Assembly (NCBI RefSeq): GCF_014898815.1
Contig: NW_026515530.1
Coordinates: 248,001-312,000 of the forward strand
DNA length: 64,000 nucleotides
Origin: Panonychus citri
Lineage: Eukaryota; Arthropoda; Arachnida; Trombidiformes; Tetranychidae
Reading direction: 5' to 3'
Shown: piece after piece, positions 54,218-64,000 of the stretch
Layout: each line of letters starts with the position of its first letter
Position numbering within the stretch: the stretch's first letter is position 1
Made by a program: the position numbers and the translations under genes
Notes under the pieces: generated by a model
Seen by the model: the letters and a program-made list of their open reading frames with translations, nothing else
Told to the model about the DNA's origin: nothing
Databases searched by the model: none

Positions 54218-57200
54218 TAATAACTTTGATAACCTTTCCTATCAAATTGTTCACCTATGCTCATTGTGAACGATATGAAGGGTATGATGTCCGAGTATCC
54301 ATTGAGAATCTAAAAGAAGGAGATAAAAATTGCTCCCAGTTCAAAGAAAAGTGTATTATCAATGATAATGTTTATTTTCCAGTTTATTGTTTGTTTATTT
54401 ATTTACTTTTTCTCTATTCCCATTGTTGTCTATGTACATATAACAACGACAACATTTTACTTAGTCAAAATGTTATATATTGACGATGATGATGATAATA
54501 TTATTTTTATCCTCAGCATCTTATATCCATGAAAAAAAAGGTAACCTGGGATTGGAGATAAAGTTCATTGTTGGAAGTGTTCAGGGTTGATCTGGTTTAT
54601 TTTTCATTATTATTATTTCAGAATTGAGAAGTGGTTTGGAAAATTTTCCAACTAAATTACATGAGGAGGTTAAAATATTGTCAATGAAGGTGATTGGAAT
54701 TTTTTTCTTCTCCATCATATAAATTCTTGGACATTACTTTCGGTGTTCATTGTGTTCATCGTCATGTAACTTGGATGATATTGAACATTTTGTTAGCTGA
54801 TCTTTTATCATGATGATAAGTGGGTATGGATGATGACGATGGTGGTGCTGGTTGTATGGTTATATTAAACTGAGACTTTGTTATAATATTTGACCGGAAA
54901 TTGGGTTCTTATCATTTCTTTGACATTTAATTTGATTTCTTCTTATTATCAATGAATCTTATTTTGACAATCGAACTTGTGATTGGTGATTGATTCACTT
55001 GTCTTCATTTACAGTGAAGGAAAATAACATTTTTTAACTTGGAATTCATGTTATCCAGTGAACTTTTATGGTCCTGATTACAAGAGTTTCTGTAATTGTG
55101 TTTACCCTGATGATCATCTGATTGAGAGGGCTCATGATAACTTTGATTTTTCTGATCAATTCTACTATATTATTTCTTCTTATTTTCTTCTTCCTATTTC
55201 ATATAACAGAGTATTCATGAAGAAACCGCTGGTCAAGTGAGTTTAGACCCACCGATATCCTCCTTAGCCGATGCAGCATTTGAATTACTCTGGATGCAGC
55301 ATTGGTTTGATGCAATTCTTTTAATTGATGATACAGCGGCTTCCGATCTATTCAGCTACCGGTTAAATCGATTGTGCCGAAATAATCGAAGTAAAAAGTA
55401 TAAATCAACCAATTCTCCTTCATCTTCATCTTCATCTTCACCTTTAAATTCACCTGAAACACTAATACCACCCTATGAACATCAACATTATCATTCTAGG
55501 TCAACAAATTCACAACAATTTGATAACAACTTTTATTTTCTCGATTCGGTTTGGAATCGATTAGAGGTTATTCAACTTTCAAAGAATTTACTTCAAAATG
55601 AGGTGAGTATTAATACACCACCGATGAGATTTACAATGATCAAGGAATATAAAACATTGTCCAAAGAGAATGTGAAATTTTACACCGAAATTATTATTTT
55701 CACGTATTAAGATTCATCTCTCAAAGGGATACTCATGACGATCAACAATAATTTCACTTTCTTCCTTATTCTTATGATAAAACTAATAATAATCATTGAC
55801 AATGATGATGATGATTTAGTAATAATAATAAAAAGGTTCACAGTTTTCACAGTTTTCTCAATTTTCTTGATTAGAGTGACTCTGAATTAAAGTGAACCTT
55901 TTTTCTTGCTGGTGAGCTTTTTATACATCAATTGAATGGAAACACGATGATGAGGTTGATTTAATGACTTTATCCTTGATCAGTTGAAACTCTTTTGCTT
56001 TTTTTTTCTTGCTCCAAGACAATTGAACCATTTCATGGTGGAAGATAAAACTTGCAAGTCTATTAGTTCAGGGAAAGTTCAGAGAAGACAAAGGTGAGAG
56101 GGAGAACCATATAATATATGATTAAATTATATTATCTTAGTAAAGTGGATTGGGGGAAATGAAGAAGAAGAAGAAGAAAAGAAAAGTTCCAAGTTTCAGA
56201 ATCAGAATCAGAATTTCGGTCTTCTTTTCATCATCATCTTCTTTTATCATCATCATGTTTGATTTTTTCTTCTTCTCACTGAAACGGTAAATCAGTTTAT
56301 CAGTTGGATGATGAAAGTAATTGAAGCTTTTCTTGTTTACCAGATAATGTTAGAGGCTTGGAACACCTTAGACAAAAAGTTTCCCACTCTCAGCATTTAC
56401 CTTTTCATTATCTCCTCTTGTCTTCATGATAAAGGTAAAACTTTACTACCTGTAAAATTGTTTTATAATAGTAAATAATACAACTATCATTATCTGGTGA
56501 TGATGATCAGCATCATCATCATGGTGAGATGATAAAAGGATTTGTTTCCTTACCAATTAATTACAGTCTTTTTATATCAACTCATAAAAGCCATTCATCC
56601 AAGGTGAAGGTTAATCATGATAATTGAATGAACACTCAGAATCTAGAAAAACTTACCCAATGAACTTAGTATTTGTTTTCATCGTTTTTTTTATGAACGA
56701 AATTTTTTTCTTCTTATCCACAGTTTTATTTAAAGATGAGTGAAATTCAGACTAGCCATCGACGGATTATCTTGGTCCATTGTGATAAGGTTACAACCAA
56801 ACGGATAATGGATATCGCCTCGGTTCTTGGTCTATTGAGAGGTCACAAAATTTGGGTTCTCCTGGACGGAGTAATAGGAAGTGAACTTGTCAAACCTAAA
56901 TTCTGGTCTTACCTTAACCTGCCAACGGGTATTATTGCCTTACGTCAAAGGGCACCAACTCTGACCCAAAGTGATACCCTGCTCGCTATCACTAGTATCA
57001 TTGGTGAGGCGGCTACTTATGCTTTAGCCGATGCTAAATCTTGGATAGGTGAGAATGACTTTCGAAATGGATCAGCACCGGAAGTAAGTTGTTGGCACAA
57101 CGCTTATGGTGTACGAATTAAATACTCTCAAGTAATTTACAGGTAAAATTTAAAGTTCTCACATGAAGAAATGATTGAGCGATTTGATGGAGTAAAAAAT

Positions 57201-57696
57201 CGATGAAAGAAAAAAACTCAAAATCAATTAGTTTGTACACTTAATTTGCATTTTCAGTTGATTAGAAAATTTTAAAAATTAAGTCTGATTAAGATGATTT
57301 TCTTTAACTTAACGTAGTAAATATTAGTAATTTAACTATTAGGTTGACATTATTATCCAAAACTTAACTTATAAATGATTAACTTGAAGTGAAATTTTCA
57401 ATCATTTTAATTGCTGTTTATGTGTAAATTTTTTTATTATTATATTTTGATGGAATTGTTAATCAAATGTTTGACTATTAACTGTTGGACTATTAAATCA
57501 AGTAACACGATTAAGTGTTTGAAAAATGGTTCACTAAAAGTTCATGATAAGATTCATGAGTTTTACTTTGATATATTTATAAACATTATATTGAATTATC
57601 TTGATTGTCAAGTCTATCTGAGTGAATGACCATTGTCCATTTGATTGAATGAAAGTGTAAATGTAATATTATCAGAGTGGACAAGATATTCATCTT

Positions 57697-57727
<31 letters not shown>

Positions 57728-60700
57728 TTTGTTATATTTGGATAAGAAAACATGAGAAAACTTTTTCGAAAAAAAGTTCGAACAATTTTGTCAGCATTTT
57801 TTTTTCCTTTTCATGGAGATTGAATTCGTCTGGTTTCCGTTTCCGTGGAAGAATGAAATCTTAACATAGTTACAATTTTCTTTGTTTATTCATTGATCTG
57901 CATAGAGATAAGTGATGATCGATACTTTCTGTTGATCGTAACTTTTCAATCCAAGAGTAAAATGATTACAATTTCTAATCACAATCGAGATTAAGATGAG
58001 ATTATCTTTCTAACCAATGATTAGCCTTTTAATAATCTTTACAATCAATGAATTTACTCCTTGTGATTCTTGTTCATCTTTTACCACCGGTGGGAAAGAA
58101 AATCAACTAAATCCGATTAACACGAACTCACATCATCTTAACAACAATTTCTATCCATTTGAATCAATTTAATTCCAATGGACTCATTTCTCGATAAAAT
58201 TTCTCCATGGAATCATTTTCATGATCATCAACTAATTTCTCTCCTTTCAAATACCCTCAGGGTATTAATAGATTCCATTCATTTCCTAATTTTTTTTTTC
58301 TCTGACAATATTTCACTTAAATTGGAAACCAATTGATCAACTTAATTGATTGATTAGTTTTCATTTCTCTTCACCCTAAGCCTCTCTTCCAATCTCCTTG
58401 ATTATCAATCAAAAATTTTTCTCATTAAGACTTTCCAATTAATTCTAATTGTTTGATTAGTAATAATAATGAGATTCAATTGTTTAATTTTCTTGTAAAT
58501 TGTTTCCTTTTTTTTCACTCGTTAAGGTGAACATTTTTCATCCCTAATCTCTGGTTGAATAATTATTCTCTATTAGATATTTACTTAATGATAAAGAAAA
58601 ACAATTAAATTCAATTCTAATTTGTTAATTGATTTATTCATTTTCTAACCATTAATAAGTTAATTGTTCATTGATTTATATGTGATTAATCGTATTAGTA
58701 TTGATTAACAAATTGTGTTCTCAATTCTATCCCTTTGGTCAATTGTTGTTTTCCAATTTTCGGTTAACTCTTTGGCTACTCAACACATGATAATTAATGT
58801 TGATTGTTAATTTAGTTAAATTATTTACTTGTTTTTCATTTTATTCGTGTGTCCAGTTAACTGTAAAGAAAACGTTGACCACTAATTTGTCTCATTTTCT
58901 TTCCATCCAATAAGAAGGTTTTAATATTCTGTTGGACCAAAACATGAGTTTCTCCATCTATAGACCAACAATACTTTTATAGTATAAAAGCCTAATTGAT
59001 TTTGATTTTATTTTTTTTCTTTCCTCCTTTTCTACTAATTGTTATTCTTGTTGATTAATTGTTTCTTCTCCTTTAATACTGTTACCATAGAGAACTAAGG
59101 AAAGTCCTTAAACCTATTAATAATTTTCGCTTGGATCCATATCGTTGTAAGACCCGACGTTATGGTGAACATGGGAGTGGCTTTAGTGTTAATGAAATGG
59201 ACAATTTAACAACATCTAACCAACATCATCAACAACCACATCTTCAACCTTCACATCAACAACAACATCAGCAGCAGCAGCAGCAGCAACAACCGGACAA
59301 TATTAATTCAATTAATAATAATTATTATAATCAAAGATCCTCTATATGGCCTTATCCAATATTTGATATTTTAAATCTAATTGATTCTGATTCTGAGCCT
59401 GGTGAAAAGGAGTGGAAAGTTGTTGGTAATATAACAAGAGCCAATTCAACTTTAAACGCCATCAGATACATTAACGGACCTTCCAGTGACCTGACCGCTG
59501 GTCCAACTGAACCAACGAAACATAATTTTCGTATTGTTACCGGAATCGCTCCACCATTCGTCCATTTATCAACCAAACTTGACAATGGAACTTGTCTAAC
59601 TGGAGTAGCCTGTTTAAGGGTAAAATCATCGATTCCCATTCTTAATCATTTCCTTTCGTAATTAATCTTCATACAAAGTTAACAATCTAATTAACATTCT
59701 GCAACACAATGACCACAACTCTCAACCTCTTTCTTTCTCTCCTTTGATTACTTGAAGCAAAAGAAACTGTAAATTATAAGTTTTGTTACTATGGTGAACA
59801 ATTATCAATGTGATTACCATTCAAAATTTAAAAGGTTGAATTTAATTTAATATTGATGATTATTTAATCACCATAGTTAAAATTATGTCACCTCTTTTTC
59901 ATCAAAGATTTAACTAAATTACAGTTAACCTTAGGCTTTACAAGGCAATAACTGTAATAATAATGATGATAATCATCGTCATCATTATGATGATGATAGT
60001 AAATGTTGTAGAAAGAAGGAAGAGAAAAATAATAATAGTGAAGATGAAAAATCAAACTACAATTTATGGAACAGCATGAAATTTAATTTCTTTCCTTCTA
60101 GAGTAACATTTTCCTCTTCTTTTTTTTTCCAAACATTTTGAGAAATGAAAGAAAAGATTTTTTTCTCTCATCGTTTCGAAGGCAGAATTTTTTTTCCTTC
60201 AACTTCCCTGGGGGAGATTCCATGGAAGAAGAAAAGAAAGTAAAAGCCAAAACTTGGAAAATATACAAAGAACGATGAAGATAAAACCAGTATGATGAAT
60301 AAGGTGTAAGAGAGAAGATGAAGATGATGTGGCTACTAAAGAGCAATTAGATTTCTCTTACGTTCACAATGTCTACTTAGTGAATATCACAAACACTTAT
60401 GAGAATTGGAAACCCTGAAGCATCGGTTATTTATCCAGCATTTGTTTAGACCCACTGAGGTTTTCGATGGCCACTGATTGGTCAACCTCTACTTTTACTT
60501 TATCTCTCTCACTCTCACTTTTCTTTGTCTTTTCTTATTCTCTATCATTTTTCTTCTTCCATAGTTATTGTTGATTCCGATTGGTTCCAATGAATGATGG
60601 GAAAGATAATGATGGAGATGATAATGAGATGGAAAAGTGATGAGGAGAAAAGGAGACAAGACAAACAAGTTGAACAAAAAAAAAGTGAAATGATGAATGT

Positions 60701-63700
60701 AAATGAGATGATGTGTAGACTCAGAATATACGGAAGGAAGGAAAAGATAAAAAATTATCTCCAAATATTGAGCAATCTCACTCATGGGAAGATGAAGATG
60801 ATGAAAATGATGATTAGGATTTTTTTTCCTTCCAAGTCTTTGGTGTTACTTTCTGTTGGTTCATGGGAATAAAATATCTGTGTGTTGGCAGGATCATTAT
60901 GCTCACAGAATGAGAGAGGGAGAGAGATGAAAATGAAAATGGATAAGTGATTTAAAGATGATGATGATGATAAGTTGATGTTCCTCTGCTATTGATCGTT
61001 ATTTCAGCATTTTGGTTATATATTATTCTGCTTCTTGTTTTAACTCCATGATGTTGATGATTATAATGATGATGGACTTTTCTTCTTTCAAATAACTAAT
61101 AACCATCATTATTATTATCATCATCGTCTATTGCATCTCTTTGTTTCTTTTTATTCTTTTCCTTTTATTGTAATAATTGAAAACAATCAAATGACGATTT
61201 TTATTGTAATCAAATCAATGTTGTTCCCATTATATTGTTATCCTTGTTTTTTTTGCTTCGTTTCAACATTCGTCCTCATGGTTATCTATTGCTGTTGATA
61301 TTTTATCATGAATCAGCTGAGATACAAATGGTTTACACATGTAATATGATTGCCAGTAGATTTTAGTAAAACAATTTTCATGTTTGATTGTGAACATTCA
61401 ATTGTTTTCCATGTTATATTAATAGTTGAATACAAGTCTAAATCATAACAAACAAACAAAAAAAATAAGAGAGAAAGAATTAAATAACAATCAGATTTAA
61501 GGAGTTGATGGGGAAAAGATGAAGTGATGATGAAAAATGTGATTTAACCATCAACACATTGAGAAGATGAAAGATGAGGATGATGAAAAACAACAAATCT
61601 ATCTCCTTGTAAACGTAAAAGTCACTTTTTTGATGACCTAATTAAGTATGTCAAGAAATGATTTGGCCTTTTACCTCCCACTAAATCCAGAATAAACCTC
61701 AGTCTTTTTTCATCTTCATCTTTGATTTTTTCTCTCTCTCTCTTTGTTTACTGATAATTCATCAGTATTGTGTATATTTCCTTTGTCTTGTTCCACAGAC
61801 TGTACTTGATAACACCATAGATGATGATTATCATCATTGTTGTCGATGTCTTTTCCATCCCTTTGTAATATTATTTACTTTTTGACCAAGACAAAAGTCC
61901 AACTCCTGAAACTGAGTGATAATGTTCACAATTATGTTCTTATTATTTTTCAGCTTCTTCTATTAACATCTAAGTGGTCATTTGTGTCCAGTTCAGATTA
62001 AATCAAATGAGTTTCATCTTATTTTCCATCAGTCGAAAAAAAAAACAATACTCAATGATTGTGTTTTCTGTTGAATAGAATTTGTTTTTTCTTCTCTTTT
62101 CATTTATATTTGAATCTTTTTTTCCCGCTATTTGTCTGATTGTTTATCGTTTTCTTGGTTGATTTTGTTTATCCAGGTTAATACCAGTCGACCCGATGAA
62201 TTGGTTTACATATTTACCGATTTTAATTCTGATGTGCGTTTTTTGGAAGGTAAAAGTTACACTGTCGTTTGCTGTTCCGGAATCGCCATCGATTTGCTCA
62301 ACACCGTTGCTCGTGACCTTAATTTTGATTATAATTTATACCTTGTGGCCGATGGTCTGTTTGGTATACCACGTAACGGAGGCCAATGGGATGGTATAAC
62401 TGCCGATCTGGTTTCCGGTGCTGCACACATAACTTTTTCCGCTTTCAGTGTCACCAGTGCCCGTGTCAATGTAAGAATTGTAATGTCTCCATCATAATTG
62501 TTAATTAATTTTCTTTTTTTCTCTATTTCCCTAAGGTTATTGATTATTCCGTCCCATTCTTTTACTCTGGTGTCTCATGCCTTGCTCGAAGTCAATTCTC
62601 GGATGTTCCGCTGTCAGCATTCTTGATACCCTTTAGTTACCAATTATGGTTCGCCATCTTTGCCAGTCTCCATGCAACCGCCATTGCTGCTGCTATCTAC
62701 GAATGGTTAAGTCCATTTGGTTTAAATCCTTGGGGTCGACAGAGAACCAAAAATTTCAGCCTTGCCTCAGCCTTATGGGTTATGTATTCACTCCTGTTCA
62801 GTCACTTGGTCGCATTCAAGGCACCCAAAAGTTGGCCTAATAAGGTAAATCAATTTAACTAATTGATGGTTGATATTTTCTTGATTTAGAGGGCAATTAT
62901 TAGTTATTCAAATGTTTCAAGGTTCCAACACTTGACCCAAATCAAAGTTTTCTTTGTTGTGTACATATTATTATTCAGAGACAGGGTGAAATGAAACTAC
63001 TTAACCAGGGAAGATTATGATTGTAATTATGATGATGATGATAATAAATGATGAGGACATAATTTCTTGTCATTCAGCCTGAAAAAACAATGATTCATTT
63101 TACAAGAAATGACTTTGTAAGTCACGAAAATGTTTCAATTGTTTGTTTGTTTTCATCAACATTTGTCTGAATCATGATACCAGAAACATGTATTCATCAT
63201 TAATCATTTAAATTTGCTTTCATCAAACCATTTGTTTCACAGTTAATACATTGTTAACTGTTGAAAATAATTAAGGTCAACAACATATCGTTAAAAACAT
63301 GATACATTAATTAGATTGGTACAAAAAGAAAAATAAAGAAACAAGATTCTGATGACAATTTAAATGAATCATCATCATCACAATTTACATTTAACCTCAA
63401 TATTTACACCCATTGACATTAGTTAAATGTAAACAAGACAAAAACTAAGTTCAATTGCCTAATTGATTGATTTTCTCAGTACTTATAATTATTTCTTACT
63501 CACATCCCTGTTGATTGTTTGGTATTTTTAATCTAATTGTTGTGTTTTACTCTTTATATATGTTTTCATTTGACTTGATCAGGTATTGATCAATCTATGG
63601 GGTTGTTTCAGCGTCATCTTTTTAGCCACTTATACAGCCAATATTGCAGCTCATTTCGCTGGCCTTTTCTCCAACGAAGAGATCAATGATTTTCATGATG

Positions 63701-63705
63701 GAACG
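33107..63705 (+). CDS. NMDA-type glutamate receptor subunit, GluN3-like (5' part, seven exons)
   Basis: Exons 33107-33817, 55210-55602, 56724-57142, 59091-59619, 62177-62470, 62536-62844 and 63583-63705 join into 926 codons; the gene continues past the window. It encodes a cell-surface ion channel subunit. Exon 1 has a signal peptide and the start of the amino-terminal domain (FHILAVIPNEKAVLLSREL). Exons 2-4 complete that domain, and exon 4 adds a His/Gln-rich insert and the start of the ligand-binding domain (FRIVTGIAPPFV). Exon 5 has the glycine-site pattern, DLLNTVARDLNF, GQWDGITADLVSGAAH and the ligand Arg in SVTSARVN. Exon 6 has M1 and the pore loop (EWLSPFGLNPWGRQ, SALWVMYSLLFSHLV). Exon 7 has M3 with TYTANIAAHF. 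The SPFGLNPWGR and NEEINDFHDG blocks resemble GluN3 more than GluN1 or GluN2. The S2 lobe and M4 lie outside. Confidence 0.9.
33818..37599. other. First part of the 21.4-kb GluN3 intron 1
   Basis: Starts with the donor GTGAGT. AT-rich, with (GA) at about 36086-36100 and (CT) near 36298. No exon or element was recognised. Confidence 0.5.
37600..38404. mobile_element. Foldback/MITE-like palindromic element
   Basis: The outer 24 bases AGCCACGAAAAATGAGATGA... recur inverted at 38381-38404. An inner pair of about 200 bases (37685-37886 against 38098-38300) is almost perfectly complementary. The stretches between outer and inner arms do not pair. About 210 bases of unrelated sequence form the centre. 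No coding capacity is present. Target duplications could not be identified with confidence. Confidence 0.85.
38405..43692. other. Intron 1, middle part
   Basis: Nothing supported apart from the TTAGG array at 38927-38951, a GAA/GAT microsatellite at 40021-40060 and scattered ATC repeats. Confidence 0.5.
38927..38951 (+). repeat. Interstitial (TTAGG)5-like array
   Basis: Five pentamers TTAGG, TTAGG, TTGGG, TTAGG, TTAGG stand in a row. TTAGG is the ancestral arthropod telomere unit. A two-unit run also occurs in the MITE near 29715. Confidence 0.6.
43904..44298 (-). pseudogene. Unrecognised small gene of the TIR element, one frameshift
   Basis: ATG 44298 starts a frame with MFYVSICAYFHLSKVGNDSI and SLIYRFIFGEDRFNW, ending at 44059. 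Coding character then continues in another frame from about 44070 down to the stop at 43904-43906 (CLKKEGQSVIACLDGRSAKM, LWDILTYDLFGKGVGYND). One frameshift thus splits a protein of about 130 residues. It has its own TATA promoter. No known family was recognised. Confidence 0.55.
44326..44365 (-). promoter_or_regulatory. TATA box and initiator, minus strand
   Basis: On the minus strand GGAGTATAAAAAGCGAGG (TATA at 44365-44358) is followed at about 34 bases by CATTCAGTATC, a TCAGT initiator near 44329. The ATG at 44298 lies about 30 bases downstream. The context GAGTATAAAAA..CGAGGA recurs at the promoter near 47533. Confidence 0.7.
44531..44566 (+). promoter_or_regulatory. TATA box and initiator, plus strand
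   Basis: TATATAAAAG at 44531-44540 and CATTCACT at about 44559-44566 are spaced like a core promoter. This decides the start of the next gene: the ATG at 44548 would be upstream of the transcript start, so ATG 44575 is preferred. Confidence 0.65.
44575..45054 (+). pseudogene. C2H2 protein resembling the N-terminus of Polinton-type PolB proteins, truncated
   Basis: MVSFKCLECKRTYKIEKNFR starts with a C2H2-like finger (CLEC...H). The middle (GLLTKPDGEKTIQPYFTSSM) and the motif ELNNRVDTFTHLGSS follow the pattern that in Polinton/adintovirus polymerase-type proteins precedes GSGW. Here that Trp and everything after it are missing: the last 15 codons (from about 45010) are the antisense of the TBP-like gene. 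The frame is thus a 160-residue fragment joined to foreign sequence. The C2H2 finger is read directly from the sequence. The polymerase link is a pattern match from memory and only moderately sure. Confidence 0.5.
45010..45362 (-). pseudogene. TATA-binding-protein-like gene, with one stop and one frameshift
   Basis: On the minus strand ATG 45362 opens MYRIVNMTICFEVNSRL, which fits the start of the first TBP repeat. After a stop (45309-45311) the same frame goes on with CGKVQVLIYRSNKVNVVGAK, aligned to the SGK...TGAKS part. It continues with SKIVNIVASGTIDFAINPNK, the start of the second repeat. After a frameshift near 45060, FTWEPELFHGIM matches the YEPELFPG part of TBP. The protein breaks off there, so about the last 45 residues of the TBP core are missing. 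It is very divergent from the near-invariant host TBP, which suggests a viral or element gene. It overlaps tail to tail with the plus-strand gene. Confidence 0.65.
45580..45980 (+). pseudogene. Unrecognised acidic protein gene of the TIR element, broken
   Basis: ATG 45580 opens the basic MPKWGKKYGKKQRLLK, which then stops. Coding character goes on in another frame (VLTPLEYVPSLKRINVTEGV) through one stop near 45750 into an acidic frame ending at 45980 (LNDDFVCLITECSLPVDEIF). The whole would be about 130 residues. No family is recognised. Confidence 0.4.
46142..46799. other. Gap between the TIR element and the second viral block
   Basis: No open frame or repeat is supported. It contains the 6-bp flank CCGAAG of the TIR element. 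Confidence 0.4.
46800..47455 (-). pseudogene. Virus-like protein with PPxY motifs, broken
   Basis: The minus strand has coding character in two frames. From about 47450 comes a part with SVILSLINDTPLDRQTPYRE and FDNFGLPDPTLPYNETHK. After a shift near 47260, a Pro/Ser-rich part follows with PPQFGSPPSYEASPSY and PEAPSRASSPTPSCLSDSN, running to the stop at 46800-46802. Two further stops lie in the Pro-rich part. PPSY-type motifs recruit NEDD4 ligases in budding viruses and also occur in Gag and matrix proteins. The family is not recognised. The plus-strand frame 46861-47121 is its shadow. Confidence 0.45.
47533..47570 (+). promoter_or_regulatory. TATA promoter of the second viral block
   Basis: GAGTATAAAAACCGCGAGGA (TATA at 47533-47540) is followed about 25-30 bases on by ATCATTCTTC. 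The context is nearly the same as that of the minus-strand promoter at 44365. Confidence 0.6.
47872..48174 (+). pseudogene. Unrecognised gene of the second viral block
   Basis: ATG 47872 is followed after four codons by two stops. The same frame then stays open to the stop at 48172-48174 (a second ATG is at 47941). It carries YTGPSWYPIDMTAWEKDPIT, VVREYVFNWQERGRGEKDVY and a charged helix (REKNRKIIEKLDDLRKDIEE). A further frame from 48171 to 48353 may hold its continuation after a shift (RSCTDSRRLESTCGVRKVRK). It lies about 300 bases downstream of a TATA promoter. No known family. Confidence 0.4.
48911..49234 (-). repeat. Dispersed repeat, copy 1
   Basis: The reverse complement of 57625-58003, with scattered changes, a shorter GA run and a missing block of about 42 bases. 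It directly follows (on the minus strand) the BED-finger frame, so it may be part of the same hAT-like element. Confidence 0.85.
49207..49530 (-). pseudogene. BED-type zinc finger fragment (hAT transposase-like)
   Basis: Minus-strand reading gives AWRSFDKLSPDSAKCITCNT, then, after a frameshift near 49400, NLNTHLQAKHPELI and TKQPKIVESIANFH. The C-x2-C ... H-x4-H pattern followed by a linker is that of BED fingers in hAT transposases and ZBED proteins. Only the N-terminus remains; no RNase-H-like catalytic part was seen. The stop is at 49207-49209, inside the dispersed repeat. Confidence 0.7.
49531..55209. other. Last part of GluN3 intron 1
   Basis: AT-rich. (GA) runs lie at 53831-53845 and 54183-54214. 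No exon or element is recognised. It ends with the acceptor ATATAACAG at 55209. Confidence 0.5.
57143..59090. other. GluN3 intron 3 with dispersed repeat
   Basis: The intron begins with GTAAAA and ends with ACCATAG. It contains the second copy of the dispersed repeat (57625-58003). Otherwise it is AT-rich without features. Confidence 0.6.
57625..58003 (+). repeat. Dispersed repeat, copy 2
   Basis: An inverted match to 48911-49234, beginning AATGACCATTGTCCATTTG. It includes a GA microsatellite of about 30 bases (57696-57725) and an extra block near 57815-57860 that copy 1 lacks. Confidence 0.85.
59620..62176. other. GluN3 intron 4
   Basis: A 2.56-kb AT-rich intron with purine/pyrimidine runs and GAT repeats. 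No gene or element was recognised in it. Confidence 0.5.
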
Positions 63706-64000
63706 GTGAGTCAATCATGGTTTATTCATTACACTTTCAACCCTGTCAATCAATCACCTCGAAAATGCTTGTCTTCATCCTTTTGTTCATTATTCCTCAA
63801 TCTCATCATCATCCGGTTGTTTGTTTTTGCCTCCTTTGTACACACTTTGTATACTTAATTCTTGAATATTGGCTCTTGGTATTTATCACATGGAAATCAC
63901 TGGTTCCTTAATAAGATAATTATTATTGTTGTTCTGTTTGTTTCGTGTCATTGTAAGTCGAGAAAATCTCCTTATTCATAGCAACCATTTTCTTTTGGTA
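63706..64000. other. Start of GluN3 intron 7
   Basis: Begins with the donor GTGAGT. The next exon (S2 lobe) is not within the window. Confidence 0.6.

Noticed and set aside
55058..55240. 60-codon frame just before GluN3 exon 2 as an extra exon
   Set aside because: Exon 1 and the exon at 55210 join in phase and in family order. This frame would disrupt that and shows no family match.
60098..60872. Opposite-strand frames of about 90 codons
   Set aside because: Low-complexity purine/pyrimidine DNA within intron 4. No motif was recognised.

Overview
This is a eukaryotic window: multi-exon genes with GT-AG introns, very AT-rich non-coding DNA full of TCA/GAT/CT runs, and animal gene families. 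An arthropod is likely. A short TTAGG-type pentamer array, TATA/TCAGT-style promoters and Gypsy, Merlin, hAT-like and Polinton-like mobile elements all fit that. A chelicerate such as a mite is possible, but the sequence alone does not settle the group.

Layout. (1) 1-7.8 kb: a decayed Gypsy/errantivirus-like retroelement with gag, pol and env broken by several frameshifts and no visible LTRs. Two intact small ORFs sit downstream of env, each behind a splice acceptor. They match in phase a tiny leader exon with a strong donor just upstream of gag, which is an architecture like that of complex retroviruses. (2) 7.88-10.24 kb: a GC-rich Merlin DNA transposon with about 275-bp terminal inverted repeats, an exact 8-bp target duplication and a frameshifted transposase. 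(3) 10.36-11.54 kb: one large exon of the Elongator subunit ELP1 (beta-propeller part only). The rest of the protein is not found in the window. (4) 18.2-26.7 kb: a complete seven-exon secreted or membrane-anchored alpha-carbonic anhydrase. It is preceded by an uninterrupted (TC)884 tract and by an inverted copy of its own first exon. (5) 27.8-31.0 kb: three small genes for secreted, Ser-rich low-complexity proteins, one on the minus strand with an intron, one with a single frameshift. (6) 33.1-63.7 kb: the 5' two thirds of an NMDA-type glutamate receptor gene most like GluN3. Seven exons are visible, ending after M3; the gene continues beyond the window.

The first GluN3 intron is 21.4 kb and holds a graveyard of mobile DNA. 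It contains a foldback element (37.6-38.4 kb), a 2.45-kb element with 65-bp terminal repeats (43.69-46.14 kb), a second virus-like block (46.8-48.2 kb) and a BED-finger/hAT-like fragment (49.2-49.5 kb). The 2.45-kb element has AG...CT ends, a 6-bp near-identical target duplication, a C2H2 protein resembling the N-terminus of Polinton-type polymerases, and a TBP-like gene. Both virus-like blocks share a TATA-box context, so they probably descend from one lineage.

The most interesting leads are the spliced accessory ORFs of the retroelement, the Polinton-like element with a TBP-like gene, and the unusual pore residues of the GluN3-like receptor. All exon models were built by hand from splice sites and reading frames. 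No searches could be run, and family names rest on recognised motifs.
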